In this document: positions 28,606 through 38,281 of the stretch, in pieces
Numbering within the stretch: the stretch's first letter is position 1
Layout: each line of letters opens with the position of its first letter
Assembly: GCF_018130065.1 (NCBI RefSeq)
Contig: NZ_JAFCME010000038.1
Coordinates: forward strand, 1 to 50,548
DNA from: Bradyrhizobium sp. AUGA SZCCT0158
GTDB taxonomy: Bacteria; Pseudomonadota; Alphaproteobacteria; Rhizobiales; Xanthobacteraceae
DNA length: 50,548 bases
Reading direction: 5' to 3'
Translations under genes and position numbers: made by a program
Notes under the pieces: model-generated
Seen by the model: only the letters and a program-made list of their open reading frames with translations
Told to the model about the DNA's origin: nothing
The model's database searches: none

Positions 28606-29932
28606 ATGTATCTGGCAAAATTCTTTCACCGCCCACCGGGGGACGATGACAGGGAATTGCTGTTAATTCCCGGCGGCGATCCGATCATTCTGGGCATCCT
28701 GATGCGTGAGGACCTCGAACCCGGAGAAGACCAGTATTTGCGCGAGCAGTTTTCCGACATGGGCACCGCCGTCGCGGCGTTCCGCCGGCTTGCCGCCGAA
28801 CTCGTCGCATCCGGCTACATGGAAACCACGCACACGGATTACGTGCTACGCAATCTGCTGCCGGACCCAGAGCCCAAGCCCGACTGGCAAAAAGGCCTCG
28901 ACGAGTTGATGCTGGCGGCGCTGGGCGAACCGCTTGACGAGCAGGCAAAACATCTTGCCGCGCTTCGGGACACGCCGGCGGCAAATGAACCGCTTTATCT
29001 CCTGCTCGCCGCCAACCACGGTTATTTCGACGGTCAGGACGATGACCGGATCATCAAGCTTGCCGAACGCGGGCGCGACACCATCGCGGCCCGCCGTGCG
29101 GCCAAGACGCCGTATTACGCCTGGTCAATCAGGGTAACCGAGCTCGAGGCCCGCACGCTTGAGGTCCTGAGCTGGGCGCATCTGAGCGCCGACGATCCGA
29201 AAGCCGCGCTCGAGGCAATCGAAGAGGCCTGCAGGGTCGACGCAAGCCAGGATCGCGGCGCGCAGCGCGCGATGATTCTGGTCAGGCACTTTCCGGAACG
29301 GCAGGAAGAAGCCTTCGATTACGCCTACAAATAATCTCTCATTTGGCGGCTACGAAGAGATCATCGAGCTGCCGGCCTATGCCGACTATGTCGCGCGGCG
29401 GAAAGGCATATCGAAATCCGACAAGGGTTGGCGCTGGTACACCAAGAAGGCGGTGAGTGAAAGCGACCTGCTTCAGGCCGAGGAGGAACTCGGCGCCAGG
29501 CTGCCGAAGGATTATCGCGAATTCCTCGCGCAGCATGGCGAGGGCGAATTGCAGGTCCGGCTGGCGGACGATTCGGCCGAATTGTGCTTCTACCGCCCGA
29601 CGGACCTGGCGACCCAGCGCAGCAACCTGTTCAACTTCATCGCGCTCACCGAGGACGATCCGGAGAATATCGACGCCTACTTCCGCGAGCAATATGGCGT
29701 GGCGGCGCGCGATCTGCTGCCGGTCGCCGAACCCGCCCATCACAGCCGCTGCCTGGTGATCAATCTCGGGCAGGGCGAGCGCTTCGGCTGGTGCTTCCTG
29801 TGGGACCATGACGGCGCCTTCGAACTGGAGCAGGCCGCGCCCAGCTTCGACGCCGCATTGAAAGCCCTCACCGACGGCATCGCGAAACGCGATGCCACCA
29901 CACTCAGCTTTCTGGGCGTTTATCTGGACTAG
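28606..29932 (+). pseudogene. SUKH domain protein, second tandem copy, frameshifted
   Basis: This is a duplicate of the preceding gene: same start context (TTCGGAGATCCCCATG), same domain order and highly similar residues throughout. At 29329-29345 the intact copy reads TACAAATATCACGAGTTTGG, while this copy reads TACAAATAATCTCTCATTTGG. It is one base longer and creates TAA at 29332-29334. The reading frame resumes in another frame (FGGYEEIIELPAYADY onward) and stays open to 29932, covering the whole SUKH domain. A GTG at 29453 could start an isolated 159-residue SUKH protein but has no clear ribosome-binding site. The two halves are otherwise undamaged, so the break is recent. Confidence 0.85.
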
Positions 29933-29946
29933 ATTCTTATTCTAAC

Positions 29947-30014
29947 GCGTTTTCTTAACGCGAACCGGAGTCCACCCCGGATCGGGTCCGGGGCAGGCTT
30001 TCGCTGGAAAACGC
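29947..30014. repeat. REP-like palindromic element, family 4
   Basis: GCGTTTTC (29947-29954) is inverted as GAAAACGC at 30007-30014, with an inner CCCCGGATC/GGTCCGGGG stem. It supplies the last codons and the stop of the FUSC gene. Confidence 0.7.
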
Positions 30015-31121
30015 TTTAGCCGGCGGCTTTGTAGACCACTCCGCGACGCAGCGATCGAGATCGCCGATGTTTTGGCGCATCTGTTCCAGCGAGAATCCGA
30101 GCGCGAAGAAGCGCTCGGCGACGTCGCCCGGCAGGCCACGGATCAGACCATCGCGGCGGACCGAGGCGACTTCCTCCGCGTAGCCCTGCAGCGCAAATTG
30201 CACCGGGTCGATCACCGGCGGATTGGCGCCGCTGCGCAATGCGGCCGCCGACGCGCGCAGATGGGCGTCAATCGCCTCACGCACGCCGGACAAGGGCGTA
30301 TCCAGCCGCGCCTGCACGTTCGCAGGCAATGCGACCAGACACTCCCGTCCGACCATCACGACGTCATGACGCAGCCGCAGGATGGTCCGCAGCAGCGGAC
30401 CGGTGTCCGGCCCTGATGACAGACGCGCCGCGCGCTCGCGCTCGGCTTCCTGCCCCATCGCATGCAATGCGGTCACAGCAGCACCGATGCCCTCCTGGAT
30501 CCGGTGCGGGGCTTCATTGTCGAGGCCATGCGTCAGGCCAACGAGCAATTCAGAGAATGCGCCCGCGATCAGTTCGATCACGCGCGCCGCACTGGCGCGG
30601 ATCTGGCGATGCGCCCGCGACGGCAGCACGAGAAAGGAAGCCGCAAGCCCGGTGGACGCGCCGACGGTGACCTCGATCAGGCGATCGATGACGGAATCGA
30701 GCGGACTGGTGTGGTGCATCTCCGGGATCAACAAGACGATGACACCTGTCACCGTGGCCGCGGTCAAACTGGGGTTGAGCGATCCGAGATAGGCCAGCGG
30801 CGCTACCGTGAGCACCAGCAACGCCAGCAGCGCCGCTTCGCTCGAATGCGGAATCAGCACCGCAAGCGCTCCGCCGTAGATCGCGCCGCCGATCGTCCCC
30901 AGCATGTAGTCGGTGGTCGCCTTCAGCGACCGCCCGACGCTCATCTGGGTGACGATGAGGGAGGTCAGAACAGCCCATAGCGGCAGCGTCAGATGCAAGG
31001 CGTTCGCGATGGTGTAGGCCACAACCGCCGCCACCGTCACCCGTATAGCCAGCGCCAGTTGCGTCCGCCGCGACCGCAAACGATCGGCCACGCGCTTCAG
31101 AAAGCCGACCATGCGCCCCAT
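29955..31121 (-). CDS. FUSC/aromatic acid exporter family membrane protein
   Basis: The 388-residue protein has about six transmembrane segments in the first 165 residues (AIRVTVAAVVAYTIANAL, LWAVLTSLIVTQMS, MLGTIGGAIYGGALAVLI and others). A cytosolic helical domain follows. This half-length FUSC architecture resembles YccS/AaeB-type exporters of aromatic acids. The final about 20 residues (from KAFSSES onward) are encoded by a dispersed palindromic repeat that runs through the stop, so the natural C-terminus was probably replaced. The gene stands alone on the minus strand. Confidence 0.9.
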   Translation of the reverse strand: MGRMVGFLKRVADRLRSRRTQLALAIRVTVAAVVAYTIANALHLTLPLWAVLTSLIVTQMSVGRSLKATTDYMLGTIGGAIYGGALAVLIPHSSEAALLALLVLTVAPLAYLGSLNPSLTAATVTGVIVLLIPEMHHTSPLDSVIDRLIEVTVGASTGLAASFLVLPSRAHRQIRASAARVIELIAGAFSELLVGLTHGLDNEAPHRIQEGIGAAVTALHAMGQEAERERAARLSSGPDTGPLLRTILRLRHDVVMVGRECLVALPANVQARLDTPLSGVREAIDAHLRASAAALRSGANPPVIDPVQFALQGYAEEVASVRRDGLIRGLPGDVAERFFALGFSLEQMRQNIGDLDRCVAEWSTKPPAKAFSSESLPRTRSGVDSGSR

Positions 31122-31244
31122 TCCGCAACTTGCAGGCGATCCCGCCGGTAAATGAGCTTTAGCATAGCTGGTGCCCGCGACCCGGAGACGGCTTGAAAGG
31201 TGGATTCAGCCCGCCTACCCTGCGGGCCAAAACGAGGAAACACG

Positions 31245-32615
31245 ATGGCCAACGAAACCGCAACGCTCGCCTCCTACGTCGCCAATCTGAAATTCGAGGA
31301 TATTCCGCCGGAGGTATTGGCGCGCGCCAAGGTGCTGACGCTGGATTTCCTCGGCAGCACGATCCGGGCGCGGCGCGATGCGGAATCCACCGCCTCGCTG
31401 CTGAAGATGCTGGAAGCCTTGGCGCTGGACGGCAAGGGCGAATCCACCGTGTTCGGCGATGCCAAGACCTGGACGCCTGCGGTCGCCGCCTTGCTCAACG
31501 GCGCGCTCGGCCATTCGCTTGACTTCGACGACACGCATGCCGATTCCTCGCTGCATCCGAGCGCGCCCGTGGTGCCGGCGGCGTTCGCGGTCGGCGAGAT
31601 GGTCGGCGCCTCGGGCCGCGACGTGCTCACCGCCATCGTCGCGGGCTATGAAGTGTGCTGCCGGCTCGGCAACGCGCTCGATCCCACCTCGCATTATGCG
31701 CGCGGCTTCCACCCCACAGCGACCGCAGGAACCTATGGCGCGGCCGCCGCCGCCGGAAAGCTGTTCGGCCTGTCGCAAGACCAGATTGTCTCGGCGTTCG
31801 GCGTTTCCGGCAGCCAGGCCGCCGGCTCGCTGCAATTTTTGGTCAATGGCGCCTGGAACAAGCGCTATCAGGTCGGCGCCGCCGCGATGAACGGCGTGAT
31901 CGCGGCGACCCTGGCGCGCAACGACTTTGTCGGTTCGAGCGAATCGGTCGAAGGCAAGCACGGCTTGCTGGTCGGCTACAGCGACAACGCGCATCCGGAC
32001 AAGGCGACCGCCGGTCTCGGCAAGACCTATGAGACGCTTCGAATTGGCGTAAAGCCCTATCCGAGCTGCCGCTACACCCACGCGGCGCTCGATGCGCTGA
32101 TCGCGATGCGCCGGGAGCACAATCTGACGCCGGACCAGATCAAGAAGGTCGAGATCGGCCTGCACCGCAACGGCATCACGCTGACCGGCGATGCCGCCAC
32201 CAAGCGTCATCCGACCTCGATCGTCGGCGGGCAATTCTCGATGTTCTTCACCGGCGCGCTGGCGCTCGACCAGGGCCGCTTCGGCTGGGACGATTACGAG
32301 CGGCTCGGCGACGCCGCCGTGAACGCGCTGGCCGACAAGTTCGACGTGGTGCAGGACGATCGCCTCGAGATCGGCCGCACCCATCCCTTTGGCGCACGCG
32401 TCTCCATCACGACAGATGATGCCGTGCATGAGCGACTCTATGCCGACCCTTCCGGCGAGCCGGATTCATTTCCGGACGCGCAGGCGATGCAGCAGAAGTT
32501 CCTCACCCTCGCCCGCCCGGTGCTGAACGGCCGCGCGGACCAGCTTGCGGACGCGATCCTCTCGCTCGAGCGATTCGATCGCGTCGCGAAGGCCACGCAG
32601 TTGGGACGGCAGTAG
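31245..32615 (+). CDS. MmgE/PrpD family protein
   Basis: ATG 31245 gives 456 residues. Family hallmarks are LDFDDTHADSSLHPSAPVVPAA, YEVCCRLGNAL, GFHPTATAGTYGAAAAAGKL and KPYPSCRYTHAALDAL. Relatives include 2-methylcitrate dehydratase (propionate catabolism), cis-aconitate decarboxylase and uncharacterised dehydratases. No prpB/prpC genes adjoin it, so the substrate is open. The frame is open further upstream to 31200, but the ATG fits family N-termini. Two palindromic repeats follow. Confidence 0.93.
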   Translation: MANETATLASYVANLKFEDIPPEVLARAKVLTLDFLGSTIRARRDAESTASLLKMLEALALDGKGESTVFGDAKTWTPAVAALLNGALGHSLDFDDTHADSSLHPSAPVVPAAFAVGEMVGASGRDVLTAIVAGYEVCCRLGNALDPTSHYARGFHPTATAGTYGAAAAAGKLFGLSQDQIVSAFGVSGSQAAGSLQFLVNGAWNKRYQVGAAAMNGVIAATLARNDFVGSSESVEGKHGLLVGYSDNAHPDKATAGLGKTYETLRIGVKPYPSCRYTHAALDALIAMRREHNLTPDQIKKVEIGLHRNGITLTGDAATKRHPTSIVGGQFSMFFTGALALDQGRFGWDDYERLGDAAVNALADKFDVVQDDRLEIGRTHPFGARVSITTDDAVHERLYADPSGEPDSFPDAQAMQQKFLTLARPVLNGRADQLADAILSLERFDRVAKATQLGRQ

Positions 32616-32646
32616 AGGCAGAGCTATCGCCAGATCGGCGGTATTC

Positions 32647-32791
32647 CCCTCTCCCCTTGTGGGAGAGGGTGGCTTCGCGAAGCGAAGACGGGTGAGGGGT
32701 TGTCTCCTCACGGCACAGCTCGCGTTGCGGATAGAACCCCTCATCCGGCGCTTCGCGCCACCTTCTCCCACAAGGGGAGAAGGAAGAGTCT
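32647..32791. repeat. Palindromic intergenic element, family 3
   Basis: CCTCTCCCCTTGTGGGAGAG at the left is mirrored at the right by TTCTCCCACAAGGGGAGAAGG. Inner arms are GGCTTCGCGAAGCGAAG and GGCGCTTCGCGCCACC. The type is widespread in alphaproteobacterial intergenic DNA. Together with the half-element at 32955 it fills most of the 428-base PrpD-pirin gap. Confidence 0.85.
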
Positions 32792-32954
32792 CCGGATCGC
32801 ATTCAATTCGTGCCCGCTACCTTCTTGTCGCCCACCGCGCTCGGTCAGCCGCGCGCAGTTAACTTAATGCAGATTCAATTTTGGCTCGCCCAGGATTTGC
32901 AGTGCGTTGTCCGAGGAGCCCAAACGACGACGCGATCCAGACCTGGTTGCCGCT

Positions 32955-32986
32955 CGATGGATTGCTTCGCTTCGCTCGCAATGACG
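32955..32986. repeat. REP-like half element, family 2
   Basis: GATGGATTGCTTCGCTTCGC followed by TCGCAATGACGT matches the right half of the element at 11253-11328. Confidence 0.75.
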
Positions 32987-33043
32987 TGAGGCGCAATCCC
33001 GTCATTGTTGCTATAGTCAGCGCAAAATCCAAAGGAGTTTCTC

Positions 33044-33961
33044 ATGAGCTGGCAACCTTCCAAGGACCCCGTGCTCGGCGATCCCAAGACCTGCGACGCA
33101 CTTGACCTCATCATCGTGCCGCGCACCCGCGATCTCGGCGATGGATTCGTGGTGCGGCGCGCGCTGCCGCATGGCAAGCGGCAGATGGTCGGTCCCTTCA
33201 TCTTCTTCGATCATTTCGGGCCGATGCAGTTCATCGCCGGCAACGGCATGGACGTGCGCCCGCATCCGCATATCGGGCTTGCCACCGTCACCTATCTGTT
33301 TGACGGCAGCATCATGCACCGCGACAGCGAGGGCAACATTCAGGAGATCCAGCCCGGCGCGATGAATCTGATGACCGCCGGCCGCGGCATCGCGCATTCC
33401 GAACGCACGCCCGACGTGCAGCGCCGCGATGGCCAGAAGATGCTGGGCCTGCAAAGCTGGATTGCGCTGCCGGCAGGCTCGGAGGAAATCGCGCCATCGT
33501 TCCAGCACTACGCCGCCGACAGCCTGCCGACCGTCAAGGACGGCGGCTTCACCGCGCGCATCATCGCGGGCAGCGGCTTCGGCGTGAAGTCGCCGGTCAC
33601 GATGGTATCGCCGTGGTTCTATACCGAGGTGACGGCCACCGCCGGCACCAGCGTGCCGCTCGATCCTGACCACGAGGAGCGCGCCATCTATCTGGTCGAC
33701 GGCGAAGTCGAGATCGCCAACGAGCGCTACGAGGCGCCGCGCTTGCTAATCTTCCGGCCCGGCGACCGCATCACGGTGAAGGCGATCCAGCCGACGCGGA
33801 TGATGTTCCTCGGCGGCGACGCGCTGGAGGGCCCGCGCCATATCTGGTGGAATTTTGTCTCCTCCAGCAAGGAGCGGATCGAACAGGCCAAACAGGACTG
33901 GAAAACCGGCCGTTTTGCCCATGTTCCCCAGGAACACGAGTTCATTCCGCTGCCGGAGTGA
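33044..33961 (+). CDS. Pirin family protein
   Basis: The 305-residue bicupin begins at ATG 33044 behind AAAGGAG. The N-terminal cupin has the metal-binding signature FIFFDHFGPM, then VRPHPHIGLATVTYLF and HSERT, giving the three His and one Glu ligands typical of pirin. A weaker C-terminal cupin follows, with LVDGEVEI. Bacterial pirins have been linked to quercetinase activity and metabolic regulation. The gene is monocistronic between a repeat-rich gap and purC. Confidence 0.95.
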   Translation: MSWQPSKDPVLGDPKTCDALDLIIVPRTRDLGDGFVVRRALPHGKRQMVGPFIFFDHFGPMQFIAGNGMDVRPHPHIGLATVTYLFDGSIMHRDSEGNIQEIQPGAMNLMTAGRGIAHSERTPDVQRRDGQKMLGLQSWIALPAGSEEIAPSFQHYAADSLPTVKDGGFTARIIAGSGFGVKSPVTMVSPWFYTEVTATAGTSVPLDPDHEERAIYLVDGEVEIANERYEAPRLLIFRPGDRITVKAIQPTRMMFLGGDALEGPRHIWWNFVSSSKERIEQAKQDWKTGRFAHVPQEHEFIPLPE

Positions 33962-34033
33962 GCTATCCCTCGGCAACCAAAGCTCCGCTGCCCGCGCTTC
34001 ACCCGCGGGCGCGCTTCTTGAAAGCATGACACC

Positions 34034-34948
34034 ATGAACGCGATGCTCGCCAGCGATTTGCCCCTGCCACGGATCGGGCGCGGCAAGGTCCGCGATATCT
34101 ATGCCGTCGGCGACGACCGCGTGCTGCTGCTGACCACCGACCGCATCAGCGCGTTCGATGTCGTGATGGCCGAAACCATCCCGATGAAGGGCGCGGTGCT
34201 GACCCAGATCAGCGCCTGGTGGTTCCGCCAGCTCGCAGACGTCGTGCCGCATCATATGATCAGCGCCGATGCCGACGAGATCATCGCGCAGGTGCCCGTG
34301 CTGAAGGCGCACCGCGCCGACATCGCAGGGCGCGCGATGCTGTGTCGGCGCACCACCGTCTTCCCGGTTGAGTGCGTGATCCGCGGCTACATCTCGGGAT
34401 CGGCCTGGAAGGAATATGCCGCATCGGGCACGCTGGCCGGCGAGAAGCTCAAAGCGGGTCTGGTCGAGAGCGAGAAGCTGGAGCCTTCGATCTTCAGTCC
34501 GGCGACCAAGGCCGAGACCGGGCATGACGAGAACATCACGGTGTCGCGCGTGCGCGAGCTCCTTGGCGACGAGGTCGCCGCCACGCTGGAGCGTATGGCA
34601 CGCACCATCTACGAATACGGCGAGAACACCGCCCGCAAGCAAGGCATCATCATCGCCGACACCAAATTCGAATTCGGCCGCGACGCTGACGGCCGCATCA
34701 TCCTGATCGACGAGGTGATGACACCAGACTCTTCACGGTTCTGGGCGGTCGACGTCTACAAGCCCGGCCAGGGACAGCCGAGCTTCGACAAGCAGCCGCT
34801 GCGCGACTATCTCGACAGCGAGCGCCGTGCCGGCCGCTGGAACGGTGACGCCCCGCCCCCGCCGCTCCCGGCCAGTGTGGTGGATGCCACCAGCAAGCGC
34901 TATCTGGAAGCGTATCGCCGGGTGACGGGGACTGAGCTGAAGATTTGA
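34034..34948 (+). CDS. purC: Phosphoribosylaminoimidazole-succinocarboxamide synthase
   Basis: SAICAR synthase ligates aspartate to CAIR in purine synthesis. The 304-residue protein is of the longer ADE1-like form. Signatures are GKVRDIYAVGDDRVLLLTTDRISAFDVV, VIRGYISGSAWKEY, GHDENIT and DTKFEFG with DEVMTPDSSRFW. ATG 34034 fits the family N-terminus. Bradyrhizobia usually also carry a short-form purC near purS/purQ, so this may be a second copy; that cannot be seen here. Confidence 0.96.
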   Translation: MNAMLASDLPLPRIGRGKVRDIYAVGDDRVLLLTTDRISAFDVVMAETIPMKGAVLTQISAWWFRQLADVVPHHMISADADEIIAQVPVLKAHRADIAGRAMLCRRTTVFPVECVIRGYISGSAWKEYAASGTLAGEKLKAGLVESEKLEPSIFSPATKAETGHDENITVSRVRELLGDEVAATLERMARTIYEYGENTARKQGIIIADTKFEFGRDADGRIILIDEVMTPDSSRFWAVDVYKPGQGQPSFDKQPLRDYLDSERRAGRWNGDAPPPPLPASVVDATSKRYLEAYRRVTGTELKI

Positions 34949-34995
34949 GGCCGCCGCACGGTGAGATTGCCACAGCACCGCGCCTCTCAAACGGT

Positions 34996-35072
34996 GTCGT
35001 CCCGGCGAAGGCTCAGATGCGCAATTGCGCATCTGAGATCGCGCTCGCTTTGCTCGCTTGTCCGGGACGACA
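34996..35072. repeat. REP-like palindromic element, family 1 (short form)
   Basis: GTCGTCCCGG on the left and CCGGGACGAC on the right flank a perfect 26-bp palindrome at 35012-35037 that includes GATGCGCAATTGCGCATC. Confidence 0.9.
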
Positions 35073-35138
35073 GTGGTGATGGCGGTGCTCACCGCCTCAC
35101 GCTAGGCTCCTCCCAAAATCGACAATTGGGAGGCAAGC

Positions 35139-35978
35139 ATGTCCGAAGAAAATTCCGTGCTGGTCGAGCGCGATGGCCCCGTGACCATCGTTTCCATCAA
35201 CCGTCCGCATTGCCGCAACGCTGTCGACGGCGCGACTGCGCGCAAGCTCTACGATGCGCTTCTGGCGTTCGACGCCGATGAAGCAGCATCCGTCGCAGTG
35301 TTCACCGGCACCGGCGGCTATTTCTGCGCCGGCGCCGACCTCAAGGCGGTGGCGGCGGGCGATCCCAACAAGAAGCGCGAGATCGGCGGCCATGACTCGA
35401 TTGCGCCGATGGGGCCGAGCCGGCTGCGGCTGTCAAAACCCGTGATCGCCGCGGTCGAGGGCTTTGCTGTCGCCGGCGGCATGGAACTCGCGCTCTGGGC
35501 GGACATGCGGGTCGTCGCCGAGGACGCCACCTTCGGCATCTTCTGCCGCAGGTTTGGCGTGCCGCTGATCGATCTCGGCACCATCCGCCTGCCGCGGCTG
35601 ATCGGCCATTCCCAGGCCATCGACCTGATCCTGACCGGGCGCCCGGTCGGCGGGCCGGAGGCGTTGCGCATGGGCCTGGCCAATCGCCTGGTGCGAAGAG
35701 GCAAAGCCGTTGCACAGGCCATTGCGCTGGCCAGGGAAATCGCGGCCTTCCCGCAGACCTGCATGCGCGCCGACCGGCTCTCGGCGCTGCGGCAATGGGA
35801 CCTCGCGGAGGAAGACGCCATCGCCAACGAAATGCGCGGCGGGCTGAAGATGATCGCCTCGGGCGAGACACTCTCAGGCGCTGCACGATTCGCCTCCGGC
35901 GTCGGCCGCCATGGCGCGTTCGGCGGAGACGCAGGAACGACTGACGGCGCCGTCACACGTCCCCTGTCACAAGAATAA
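35139..35978 (+). CDS. Crotonase/enoyl-CoA hydratase family protein
   Basis: The 279-residue protein has the crotonase fold: ITIVSINRP-type strand, oxyanion-hole segment GYFCAGADLKAVA, and the second oxyanion stretch VEGFAVAGGMELALWADMRVV. The catalytic-Glu positions of classical hydratases are replaced around FGIFCRRFGVPLIDLGTIRLPRL. It may therefore be a hydratase, isomerase or another crotonase reaction. AATTGGGAGG precedes the ATG at 35139. Eleven bases separate it from the SulP gene, so the two could be cotranscribed. Confidence 0.93.
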   Translation: MSEENSVLVERDGPVTIVSINRPHCRNAVDGATARKLYDALLAFDADEAASVAVFTGTGGYFCAGADLKAVAAGDPNKKREIGGHDSIAPMGPSRLRLSKPVIAAVEGFAVAGGMELALWADMRVVAEDATFGIFCRRFGVPLIDLGTIRLPRLIGHSQAIDLILTGRPVGGPEALRMGLANRLVRRGKAVAQAIALAREIAAFPQTCMRADRLSALRQWDLAEEDAIANEMRGGLKMIASGETLSGAARFASGVGRHGAFGGDAGTTDGAVTRPLSQE

Positions 35979-35989
35979 CGTTGTGATCT

Positions 35990-38239
35990 GTGTCTGCGGT
36001 CTCTACCACTGGCAGGGGTGCCGGGGGCAAGTGGGGCGTGGTCAGTCGATCTCTTAAAGGCGAGCCGGAGTTCATTCGGAAGACCTTCAATGACATTCTC
36101 GGCGGCAGCGCCGCCAGTGTCCTGACGATTACATTTGGCCTGTCCTACGCGCTTCTGATTTTTACCGGCCCGCTGACGCCATATCTCTCCTACGGACTGG
36201 CCGCGACCTTCATCTCCTCGGCCATTCTCGCCGCGGTCATCGCCTGGGGAAGCTCCTTCCCGTTCGCGATTGCGGCGCCCGAGAGTTCCACGGCGGCGAT
36301 GACCGGAATTCTGGCTGCGTCGCTGGTCGAGCACGTCATCGCAAGCGATCCCTCGGCATCGCCGCTGGCCCCGGCACTGATGACGCTTGGCCTTTCCGCC
36401 ATCGTCACCGGCATCGTACTGTGCGGCTTCGGGGTGACGCGGATGGGCCGCGCGATCCGCTACGTGCCCTATCCCGTCGTGGGCGGGTTCCTCGGCGCCA
36501 CCGCCTGCCTGATCATTTTGGGAGCGATCCGCGTCATCACCGGCCATCGTCTCCAATTCTCGACGCTCGATCAATTCGCCAACATCCTGACCCTGTCCGA
36601 GTTGGCGGCCGCCTGCGCGATGGCGCTGGCACTCTATCTGACCTGGCATCGCACCCGCACCTCGTTTGGCCTGCCGGCCATGCTGGTCGGAGGCGTGGTC
36701 GTTGGACATATCGCTTTTTGGTTGGCGGGCTTCACCTCGGCAGAAGCGCAGGCCTCGGGATGGACGTTTCAACCGCCGCCCAGCGTCAGCATCATGCTGC
36801 CGTGGAGCACGGCCGAGATGGCCCGCTATCCCTGGCATGCCGTGCCGGATCTGCTCGGCAATCTGGTCGCCGTCATTTTCGTCACGGCGTCGAGCACGCT
36901 GTTCAACACCGCGGGCATCGAAGTTGCGGCGCACCGTGAAGCCAACCTCGAGCGGGAATTGAACGTCACCGGCCTTGCCAACATCCTGTCGGGTGCGTTT
37001 GGCGGCTACACCGGCTGCATCTCGGTCAGCCGCACCATCCTCAACTTCAGCAGCGGCGGGACCGGCCGGCTCGCCGGCCTGACGGTGGCCGCGATCTCGG
37101 TGCTGATGCTGGCGGTTGCTCCTGTTCTGCTCGGCTATATGCCGAAATTCGTGCTCGGGGGTCTGCTGATCTATCTGGGCGCCGATCAGCTGCACAAATG
37201 GATCATCGAATCGCGGCGGCGCCTGACCAAGACCGAATATGTCTCCCTGCTGGCGATCATCATAATCATCCTGCAGTGGGGCTTTGTCGCCGGGGTGCTG
37301 ATCGGCGTCGTGATCGGCTGCGCGACATTCGCGTTCACGGCCGCACGGATCGATCCAATCAAGTTCAGCTTTGACGGCTCCGAATATCGCAGTTCGCTGG
37401 ATCGTTCGCGCGACGACCAGACGGTTCTGACGGCCCATGGCGGACAAATCCAGGGCCTTAATCTGCAAAGCTATCTGTTCTTCGGTTCCGCCAACCGGCT
37501 CTACCAGCACGTCAAGGCGCTGCTCGCGCAGCGTCCGGAATGTCGCTATCTGGTGTTCGACTTCAAGCTGGTTACCGGATTCGATTCATCGGCAGCCTAC
37601 AGTTTTGCCCAGATCAAGCGCAGCGCCGACGAACGTCACATCGAACTGGTGCTGGTTCATTTGCCAAAACTCGCCGAGAAAGCGCTGCGGTCCAGCGGTT
37701 TCATCTCCGGCCGGGTTCGTATCGTGCCTGAGCTCGATCATGCGCTGGAGCAATGCGAGAACGAGATCATTGCGAAGCATCAAGGCCACGAGCAGGAGGA
37801 GGCCAATCTGCGTGACTGGTTCACCCAGATTCTTGGAACCCCGCGCGACGCGGTGGCGCTGATGCATCGCTGCGAGCGTGTCGAGATCGACGCCGGAGAG
37901 ATCATTGTCAGTGCCGGCGACGCCGCCGATTCCATGCATTTCATCCTGGACGGCCGCGTTGGCGTCATGGTGCCGGCTGCGGAAGGCCGCACCACGCGGG
38001 TGCGAAGCCTCGGCCGCTACACGACGATCGGCGAGATGGGTCTTGTATCGCAGGCGCATCGCAGCGCGACGATTCAAGCCGAGGTCGCGAGTATCCTGTA
38101 CGTCCTGAGTGCGCATCAGTTTGAAGCGCTCAAGATCGATGACCCCCCGCTCAGCCAGAAACTGCTGACCTATTTCGTATCGGTCATGGCCGAACGACTT
38201 ACTTTTGCCAATCGCACCATCGCAGTGTTACGGCGGTAG
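35990..38239 (+). CDS. SulP anion transporter fused to STAS and cyclic-nucleotide-binding domains
   Basis: The 749-residue protein starts at GTG 35990. Residues about 40-450 form the SulP (SLC26) membrane domain with many hydrophobic helices. PESSTAAMTGILAA lies near the substrate helix, and NTAGIEVAAHREAN follows. A STAS domain lies at about 480-575 (YLVFDFKLVTGFDSSAAYSF). A cyclic-nucleotide-binding domain occupies about 624-715 (AGDAADSMHFILDGRVGVM, IGEMGLVS). Transport of sulfate, bicarbonate or dicarboxylates could thus be gated by cNMP. In the phosphate-binding cassette the canonical E-x-x-x-x-x-x-R-x-A pattern survives as EMGLVSQAHRSAT. Confidence 0.94.
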   Translation: MSAVSTTGRGAGGKWGVVSRSLKGEPEFIRKTFNDILGGSAASVLTITFGLSYALLIFTGPLTPYLSYGLAATFISSAILAAVIAWGSSFPFAIAAPESSTAAMTGILAASLVEHVIASDPSASPLAPALMTLGLSAIVTGIVLCGFGVTRMGRAIRYVPYPVVGGFLGATACLIILGAIRVITGHRLQFSTLDQFANILTLSELAAACAMALALYLTWHRTRTSFGLPAMLVGGVVVGHIAFWLAGFTSAEAQASGWTFQPPPSVSIMLPWSTAEMARYPWHAVPDLLGNLVAVIFVTASSTLFNTAGIEVAAHREANLERELNVTGLANILSGAFGGYTGCISVSRTILNFSSGGTGRLAGLTVAAISVLMLAVAPVLLGYMPKFVLGGLLIYLGADQLHKWIIESRRRLTKTEYVSLLAIIIIILQWGFVAGVLIGVVIGCATFAFTAARIDPIKFSFDGSEYRSSLDRSRDDQTVLTAHGGQIQGLNLQSYLFFGSANRLYQHVKALLAQRPECRYLVFDFKLVTGFDSSAAYSFAQIKRSADERHIELVLVHLPKLAEKALRSSGFISGRVRIVPELDHALEQCENEIIAKHQGHEQEEANLRDWFTQILGTPRDAVALMHRCERVEIDAGEIIVSAGDAADSMHFILDGRVGVMVPAAEGRTTRVRSLGRYTTIGEMGLVSQAHRSATIQAEVASILYVLSAHQFEALKIDDPPLSQKLLTYFVSVMAERLTFANRTIAVLRR

Positions 38240-38281
38240 GACGTTGCATTTTGCAGCCATCCTTCTCCGGGGTTAGAGCAT

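Noticed and set aside
32647..32791. A CRISPR-like repeat array
   Set aside because: The palindromic arms occur only as an inverted pair with no regular spacers, so this is an intergenic palindrome.
35318..37510. A 730-codon minus-strand open frame
   Set aside because: It is opposite the crotonase and SulP genes and has no recognisable domain.
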